From Ashinkailepas kermadecensis (lineage: Eukaryota > Arthropoda > Thecostraca > Neolepadidae), in assembly GCA_034440615.1 (NCBI GenBank), contig JAOTOM010002666.1:1-64000 (forward strand): DNA of 64,000 nt, in the 5' to 3' direction. The position numbers and the translations under genes were made by a program. Below the pieces are notes generated by a model. That model did no database searches. It saw nothing but the letters and a program-made list of their open reading frames with translations, and had not been told where the DNA came from. Positions within the stretch are counted from its first letter, which is position 1. Each line of letters begins with the position of its first letter. This document shows positions 57,190 to 64,000 of this stretch, in pieces.

Positions 57190-57480
57190 CCTTTAATTCA
57201 ACAGAGGCATTACCTGGCCCGAGGATGCGCCTGACTTCGAAGAGAGCGCCGGCTGGCCCAGAAGGGCGCCTACGTGCTCAAAGCACTGAACTGCCCAGCA
57301 AGCGCCTTTCTTGTCGGGAGAGGGGCATATGAAACCAATAGAGTTCGGCATATTACGAAAAGAGGTGCCCGAATGGCCCAGGAGGGTTCCTACATTCCCA
57401 ATGATATTATATTACAACAAATCAACATTATAGCAAATCACAACTGTTCAGAAAAGCACTCGTGCTGGTGAGATAGATGC
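57190..57480. repeat. Short degenerate ~20-bp array (GCGCCTGGCCCAG type)
   Basis: Units aggatgcgcctgacttcga, agagagcgccggctggcccag, aagggcgcctacgtgctca, caagcgcctttcttgtcggg and agaggtgcccgaatggcccag recur at 18-21 bp. Similar units in the opposite sense (gcgccctt, gcgccgaagg) may continue at 57,660-57,850. An AGCTGGGTGG...CCACCCAGCT inverted repeat lies between (57,539 and 57,597). Confidence 0.6.
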
Positions 57481-57859
57481 CTGGCGGTCACGGACGGGTA
57501 TCTTTGACTTCCATATTCTTTTTTATTCTATATATTTTAGCTGGGTGGAAAAACTCGACCGTTTGGGCGACCGGCTGGTTCGACTAGGACACTTGCCCAC
57601 CCAGCTACCATGATACCCGAGGTCTTGCTCCCCCTTGGCGATGGTGGAGTTCATGTCCTGGGCTAACAGGGCGCCCATTGCCGAAGGCGCCATGTTGTCC
57701 AGGTCATGGAGATCGATGACGCGCCGAAGGCCAGTTTATTGCCCTGTGGTGAGCGAAGCGCCCTTCCTGTGAAGGTTGGAGTTCCTCTCGAGATCGACGC
57801 TCCTGTGGTTCACTCGCTCGGCGCCCTTTGATCTGATCTGACACACCTCCCATGCGGGA

Positions 57860-58489
57860 CCAGCGCCGTTCGTTTTCTTTAGGATCGCTTACTGAATTTT
57901 GCATTATGCCATTTTATTGATCATTGAATCGATCTGTATAAAAAAGCTGGTGTCAGTATTGCGTCGAAGGACGAAGAGGAAAGGAAAGAGAGATGAGGTC
58001 ATCTCAGCCATTGTCTCTCCTATACGGAAAGGACGGAACTCAGGACACCTATTGGTCCCGGACACCATCCGTGAGTGGCAGCAGGAGGCTGATGCATCCA
58101 AAAGTATGTTTAAGGTCAATCTAGAGCAAGCTAGCCGAGCAGTAAGCTAGAGCAAACGCATGAAGCAGTGTAGGACGCATGACTTCCCCAGGCCATGCCA
58201 TGCGCTGCTCTATAAATTTTAGTTGTTCAATCGATGTGCGGCTTGATGAGGTGTGTGTACCTTTGTGATGCACATTATTGGCAATTTCACTAGAAAGAAT
58301 GAATCTAACAACCGACAAGTTGATATGAGAAAACAGAAACCATATGAGAAAAGAGAGCTAGAAAAACGCTGAAAGATCAGAGGAAAAGAAGAATATAAGT
58401 GGAGGTACTGAGTAGTCATCAGTGAAAATGATCTTTAACCCTTTTTCAAAGCATGCCTTTGAAGGGAGAATAGCTGCAATTGTGTGTAT
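57860..58489. other. No supported gene
   Basis: A lysine/arginine-rich 83-codon plus frame (57,899-58,150) has no known domain. Nothing else was seen. Confidence 0.35.
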
Positions 58490-59985
58490 ACGTTAAGCTA
58501 TAATATCATTCCATGATACAGGTCCTGAACAAAAATAGCGAATTCCATACATTTTGTAATCCTGTAGTTAGGTATCAAAGTTCCCGTGATTGACCTATGA
58601 ATTTGCTGAAAGTATGGTGTGTGTCTAGAGTAAAGACTTGCTTCGTAGAATCTAAATTTATTCATGAGTGGAGGGGGTACACGTTCAAAAATGTGGTCGT
58701 GCAGAATCAACCATATTATATATTTTATTAGATCTGGGAGCTTCAGAAGTTTGAGGTTCATAAAAAGTGGAGTTGTATGGGTCAATGGGATAACTTCTGC
58801 TATTAAACGATTGCCAATTTTGAATAGTAACAAGAGCTGCTAGGATATACTAATTAGTTGTACCCCATATAGCAGAGCAGTATGTTAGATATGACAGTAT
58901 AAGAGAGTTGCATAGAAGCATTAATAGTTTTGTATTGAGCATATATTTAGATCGGTAAAGCAACCCAAAGCTTCCTACTGCAAATTACTGATATTATATC
59001 GATGTCAGACTTGAATGTGATATCCTCCTCAATCACAACTCCAATATAGGTTGCTGTTTTCTATCGTTTTAATCAAGTACTGCCAGCACATATAGTAAGC
59101 TTATTGTCTGCGTTTCGGAGTGAATATATTTGGTAGAATGTTGTATATATGGATAATGATAGACGATTTCCATGAAGCCAGTTGGTAGCATTGGGAAATG
59201 AGCCATTTATTTTGTGTTCCATATCAATGTGCGTCTCTGCAGAGTATAATAGAGCGCCATCATCAGCAAATACGATAATTTTCTATTTTTTCAAAACAGA
59301 CTCTGGGTATGAAGTTAATATATAGAAGAAACAACAGCAGGCCTAGTGTCGAGCCCTGGGGAACCTCACATGCAATGTTTTTGGTGCCCGTGGTAATATC
59401 TTTATATTTCAGTTTGTGTTCTGCCTTTTAAGTTTTTAAGTTTTAATTATTTTTAAGGAAAAATATTCGTTGCATTTCCTTTGATTCCATACTTCGAATG
59501 TTTTTCAGTGTTTTTCCAGGAATCCAAATTGGTTTTTATACAGTATGTGGTGTGTTTACGGAAAACTTCATAGTTCTTCATACATATTAGTCTACTACAT
59601 TTGACAGCACAGGAAGTATTCAAATTGGTCGGTAGTCTGAAACGGGTGAACGAGCCTGATTTATATATGGGTGTAATGAGGGCTTTATATTAAATCCTTA
59701 GTATTAAATGATTCTGGAAATACATTTTCAGTTAGACATCCGTTATTAAGTGCGTTAAGTGTAACAGTATGACGAGTAATATAAGTTTGAGTAGTTTAGT
59801 ATTTGATACCATCGATACCAGCACCTCCATCTCTTTGTTCAGCTGCAAATTTCCTGATGGTATGTATGGTATGGTTGATGATGACGCTGATGTGGAGACT
59901 GTGCTAAAAGTCATCACCTCTGGCACCATTATGTCATGCATATATCTTAGCGGGTTAGCATCACTGGGACCTAGTAAGTAGTTTA
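58490..59985 (-). pseudogene. Decayed LINE reverse transcriptase, related in type to LINE B
   Basis: Minus-strand homology in pieces: LYKNQFGFLEKH (near 59,530), IACEVPQGSTLGLLLFLLYINFIP (near 59,370-59,300), ADDGALLYSAETHIDMEHKIN (near 59,260-59,200), NWLHGNRLSLS, TATYIGVVIEEDITFKSDI (near 59,050-59,000) and the tail NLKLLKLPDLIKYII (58,833-58,498). The order and spacing match the LINE B enzyme (NLQFGFRKKHST, GVPQGSILGPLLFLLYIND, YLGVLIDEDMTWKSHI, HRVLKFLDIIDEQCIYIML). There are many stops. The 59,941-59,732 frame may be the upstream linker. No tail or target duplication was found. Confidence 0.75.
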
Positions 59986-61900
59986 AGCTTTACCCTACAT
60001 GGCTAAGGTATGGATTAAATTAATTTGCAATGAGGCTTGCAACACCGAATTATAAATTTCCAATTCATCAGACAGTTTTTATTTTAAAAAAATTTGTTTA
60101 CATATCACTTCTAGCAAATTTGTCCATTGGAGCCTGGGATCATTGAAGTGTTTGATAAACTGGTATTCAAATATTTATTTTCCGAGTGCCGAATGGTACA
60201 CTATAGGTTATATTTGATTCGTCCAAATAATTTAAGATACATTGTAGATAATCCGCCCTCCCCTGCAACTACTCCCCGGCTTGAAGTGAGCCAGCAGCTG
60301 AAAAGATCGTGTTGCACTGGAGCCCGGAAGCACTGGAATTGCATCAGCAGGCTGAGCATCTGCGGTAAGAGAAGCGCGCATTTGATACCTGCAGTATACG
60401 TCAATTTTCCTTGACAAGCTAAGTAAGTCGTTAACGTGCACCTACCTGCTGAGGAAACGTGTGACGATCGTGCGCGGACCCATGAAGAAACAGTGGTCAG
60501 AGGCACGCATGACGGGGTCGATAAGTATTTCTCAAGCGGAACGAAGAATGGCTAGGCGCAGGACTAGTTGCCTGCCTAGTTCTGTGCCCCGTACGCTAAG
60601 CACTGGACGTTCGCCGCTGACATTTCCAGCCAAGGCGCACCGGGCCAAGCTCCTCGCCACTGGAAACCTTCGACGTGAGCACAGCAGCCCGGAGGAAGTG
60701 CTCAGTGCTGCTTCCACGATTCGTCCAAACCTGTCAGTTATTTGGGTTTAAAGGGCGCATCGACTGTTCGTCCACACCGGGGAGGAGAGGGACGCAACTG
60801 AAGCCCGGCGGCAGACCAGCGATGACCCGGAACCGTGGAGACGGGTAGGGAGCTGGGGTGAGGGCGTCGGACACGACCAGGCCCGCGCGAGGTTGGCAGC
60901 TCATTTGGGTGCACGGCCGGGCCGAGCCTAATCACGCCTATGGTGGAGTCGACCAAAGTTGCTGAACGCGGCAATCCAGTGCCCCAACATCCGGAGGGCA
61001 GTGACGCGGACGAGTACGAGCTCTGTTTGTGGAAATGAGGCCGGTCGCGCGGTGCAAGGGTCGTCGTGTTCCACGTCTGGACAGAGTTAAAATGTCGGAT
61101 GGAGAAGTTTGAGAAAGGTTGCGTCCTAAATCGTCACAATACATTCGGGCCTCGGTTCGTGGAGGCCGAGGAGAGGTCAATATCGAACCAGCTGTGTCTG
61201 GTCAGGTGTGTCGCAGTCCCAGCAGATGGACGGTCCGCGCGACACATCAGGCGCTGGTACGTCTTCGGGCATCAGTGGCGCGGGGGGTCGCTACAGCGGC
61301 GAGCGGCGCAGGTCTGGAAGGCTGGTGCAGCAGGATTACGCCCGTCACTGGACACTAGAGGTGGCAAATACCACACATTTTGGGACCGAAGACCAGTACC
61401 GGCCGGTCTGATGAGCCAGTTGAGGCCCGGTCAAATAAACTGAAGCCCGTTGAAAAGACCAGTTATCTAAACACACTTATTTTGTGCACGTAAGGTAGTA
61501 TCATTGCAGTTTTGTTTAATTAAGGTCATATAGGCAGGTCACATCACTTTGGAAATCCTTGTTCACTCCCAGAACACTCCCTTGTTCATTCCTTGTTCAT
61601 TCCCATCCTTGTTCACTCCCACTTGTTCGAAGAAAGTGGAATGAAAATAAACCTCTCATCAAGACTTGTTCACGTGAAAGGCATTGATGACAACAGCATA
61701 ATCGTTGCATTAAAAAAAAATCTTAAAACACACCGGTTGATGCCGATTACTTACCGTCATCAACCAAGGAAGCAGCACAATTGAGACAATTGAGACCACG
61801 CAGCTGCCAAGCTTTGAATCATTCAGTATTTGATCGTGTGCAAAATGTTTCATCAAGCATTTAATTAGCACACCATTCCACTGCCAGATTCTGATAATCA
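59986..61900. other. No supported gene; GC-rich, CpG-bearing stretch
   Basis: 60,760-61,440 is GC-rich with many CG dinucleotides and overlapping frames on both strands (for example 61,066-61,443 plus, 125 codons), none with a domain I know. A short ccttgttcattc tandem lies at 61,556-61,630. Confidence 0.35.
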
Positions 61901-61904
61901 AACT

Positions 61905-62450
61905 CTCTCGGCTCTCGGATGCGGGAGAACTGCAAAGGCTCTCGGATGGCGCGGCGCGGCGGACCGAACCTGCGGTGCAGACGCGGAGACTCTCGGATGG
62001 CACGTGGCTCGGGAAGCCTGTGGTGCAGGCACAGAGACTCTCGGATGGCACGTGGCTCGGGAAGCCTGTGGTGCAGGCACAGAGACTCTCGGATGGCACG
62101 TGGCTCGGGGAGGCCTGTGGTGCAGGCACAGAGACTCTCAGATGGCACGTGGCTCGGGAAGCCTCTGGTGCAGGCACACATAGACTCTCGGATGGTACGT
62201 GACCCGGGGAAGCCTGTGGTGCAGGCACAGAGACTCTCGGATGGCACGTGACCCGGGGAAGCCTGTGGTGCAGACACAGAGACTCTCGGATGGCACGTCG
62301 CTCGGAAAGCCTGTGGTGCAGGCACAGAGACTCTCGGATGGCGCGTGGTTTGTCCGAGCCCGCGGAGCCGGCCTGCTGCACCCGTGGAGGATTTCCGATG
62401 GCACGTGACTAGGTCAAGCCTGTGGCGCAGGCACGGAGGTCCTCGGATAA
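61905..62450. repeat. 48-bp minisatellite, about 11 units
   Basis: The unit gagactctcggatggcacgt plus ggctcgggaagcctgtggtg plus caggcaca is 48 bp. Copies begin near 61,936, 61,988, 62,036, 62,084, 62,132, 62,182, 62,231, 62,279 and 62,327, with diverged copies at each edge. Central copies are over 90% identical. Because 48 is divisible by three, all frames stay open, giving 16-residue repeats on both strands (for example PSESLCACTTGFPSHV). The expansion therefore looks protein-like without evidence of being one. Confidence 0.92.
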
Positions 62451-62639
62451 TGACAAATTAATGCTTGGAGGCATGTCGGCTACGAGATTATTTGGCCCCC
62501 TTATCTGTAACTTCAGCAAATATGAAGTGATATCCGCTTAGCCTTTATCCCTATCCCTCTGATCCTTATCCATATCTATATCTCTATTGCATCCCTGTAA
62601 TCTTCCTCTATTGGCTGAACATTGATTTTCAAGGAGGAC

Positions 62640-63180
62640 GCTATGTCACATCAGCGCGTGCTTGCTGAAGGAATGCAAATGTGCTATGAAACGCCAGGGA
62701 TTCTGAGTCGCCATCAAGTGGCACACGCAAAGGGGAGCCAATGATCACTCTGCCAAAATATTGGCGGCGCAGAGGTTCCGACGATGAACACATTACCATG
62801 ATTATGATACACAGCAGGCAGGGCAGCACAACGTGACATGAAGGTGTGCCACCTCCAGTCAGTACCCACCCATGTGTGACTAGGGTATGACCTATCCTCA
62901 GTCGTCCAACCCGGTGCGAGGACCAACGTTGTCCTAGTGTAGGCTTCAGAACCCCAAGCTTACTATGTAATTTGAGCTCCAGGCTTGTTGTGATTATGGT
63001 TGCATAAACGATGACAGAACAACATAGATCTCTTGGAGAGAGTGAGAAGGAAACGATGCGACCGATAGCGGTTGATAGCGGTTTTCAGTTACGTCAGCAG
63101 CTTCATTCCGAGCCAGCCCGACGTGACTGGGAGTCCAGCTATAGACACTGGTCATACACATTTCATTTAGTGATCCCACA
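62640..63180 (-). pseudogene. RNase H and C-terminal tail scrap of an I-type LINE
   Basis: Minus strand: YSWTPSHVGLARNEAADVTE (63,150-63,090) is the terminal RNase H block with the conserved His, Asn-Glu and Asp. After a frameshifted gap come RLRIGHTLVTHGWVLTGGGT and then a hydrophobic degenerate continuation to 62,641, in place of the usual Cys-rich tail. The same domain arrangement is seen at 12.6-13.3 kb, but the sequences are not close. It is a broken scrap with no other LINE parts nearby. Confidence 0.65.
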
Positions 63181-64000
63181 ACTCGTGAAATCCTGCATAC
63201 GAGTCGATCACCCTGGTTGAACTATTGCAATGCGAAAAAGCTGCTCAGAGAATAAGTGTTTCGCGGCAATTATCACTGCATAAAACGAAAACCTTTCAAA
63301 ATAGCACACCGCTGAGCAGCAAAATGGATGCATGTTCTGGTAGACAGAAAGATCCAGCAGCGGATCGACTGACAAGAACACCCGACGTCAGACTCAGACT
63401 CAGTCCGCATAAGTCCGCGAGAAATCATGACATTCGTGTATTTTTCTAGAGCCAACATCGGAAGCTCTGCTGCGCTTGCCTCCCTTCTTTTAGCACCACA
63501 AAGTGATATCAATGTGTGGTTTGAAAACCTGCCAAGGAGGAGATCTCTGAATAACAGTACGTGTCACATAACCGGGACTGATGTTGCAGTCACGAAATGG
63601 TGAGGTCATGCGCTAGCAGAAAGGTAGGCGGCGATGACTGTATATCGACTGACGCTTCCCCGAAATACCCAGGGATGTGCCGGATGTCCCCGGTTCTGGG
63701 CAGCCTTACATGCATGCCTCGCCGTAAATGATCTGCGGTGCAGCGCAAGAAGAGGCCCATCCACCTCTCTCAGCACTGTCACCTGGAAAATTGTGAACAG
63801 CTCCGGCACTAATGCGGAGGCCTGTATTATGTATGAATTCGATTGGGCGCGTGGTTGCATGACACACTCAGTCATACACACACATTCGCAGTCAATTTTA
63901 TAACACATGATCAGTACGTGAGAAGTAAAACAGATATGTCAGCCCCGTACGAATAACTAACGTCGGCACCCATCGTCGGAAGGGGGCGTGCAAGGGGCGG
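63181..64000. other. No supported gene
   Basis: Anonymous sequence to the right edge. Frames of 74-100 codons show no domain. A gtgtgtatgactgagtg-type CA-rich word lies near 63,870. Confidence 0.35.

Noticed and set aside
61710..62404. 223-, 154- and 110-codon frames with 16-residue repeats
   Set aside because: They arise because the minisatellite unit is 48 bp, a multiple of three. The flanking parts have no domain or splice signals.

Overview
This is a repeat-dominated window from an animal nuclear genome, most likely an invertebrate. Evidence for that: intron-era repeat debris, several non-LTR retrotransposon (LINE) lineages, DNA-transposon relics with target-site duplications, tRNA-derived SINE heads, long (TA)n, (GA)n and (CA)n microsatellites, and fragments of two protein families that I know only from uncharacterised invertebrate proteins. 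I cannot name the species. No complete host gene is supported. The best host-like candidates are a pseudogene at the left edge (1-665, minus), a short conserved fragment at 51.26-51.50 kb (minus) and a weak possible first coding exon at 36.44 kb (plus).

Layout: 0-0.67 kb is a broken gene of the SGTHSVCxCT family. 1.67-1.83 kb is a GC-rich minisatellite. 5.2-6.1 kb is a proline-rich, LINE-ORF1-like frame. 6.1-11.4 kb is a decayed CR1-like LINE (A), split by a young 5'-truncated LINE (B) with a 28-nt poly(A) tail. 12.4-14.4 kb is an I/Ingi-like LINE with RNase H. 14.5-15.2 kb is a hAT-like MITE with a perfect 8-bp target duplication. 15.7-17.2 kb holds degenerate ~20-bp arrays. 17.4-22.1 kb is a nearly full-length CR1-like LINE (E1) whose ORF1 encodes an SGNH hydrolase-type domain. 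23.5-27.0 kb is an RNase H LINE fragment abutting another LINE (E3). 27.5-29.5 kb is a 2-kb degenerate ~20-bp array. 29.6-32.2 kb is a second copy (E2) of the E1 family with a different 3' UTR containing exact 166-bp repeats. 32.6-33.5 kb is a ~260-300 bp tandem repeat.

The right half: 34.05-34.6 kb is a LINE scrap. 38.85-41.07 kb is a 2.2-kb foldback transposon with ~1-kb inverted arms and a perfect 9-bp target duplication. 41.5-45.5 kb is a decayed LINE with an RRM-like ORF1. 46.1-46.6 kb is CpG-dense. 46.66-49.06 kb is a probable hAT-like element packed with a ~20-bp array and a (TA)n tract. 51.26-51.50 kb is a conserved protein fragment, and 52.8-53.0 kb is a tRNA-derived SINE. 53.1-54.0 kb and 57.2-57.9 kb are more ~20-bp arrays, with a TIR element (55.3-56.3 kb) and a (GA)n block (56.8-57.1 kb) between them. 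58.5-60.0 kb is a decayed LINE, 61.9-62.45 kb a 48-bp minisatellite, and 62.6-63.2 kb an RNase H LINE scrap.

Three things stand out. All eleven recognisable LINE pieces lie on the minus strand. At least six stretches carry degenerate GC-rich arrays with the same ~20-21 bp period but different consensus sequences, and one pair is colinear in inverted orientation, so whole arrays move as units. The two close LINE copies E1 and E2 share ORF2 but have unrelated 3' UTRs, with the identity breaking just past the stop codon, while the more distant copy A shares E2's 3' UTR. All alignments were made by eye.
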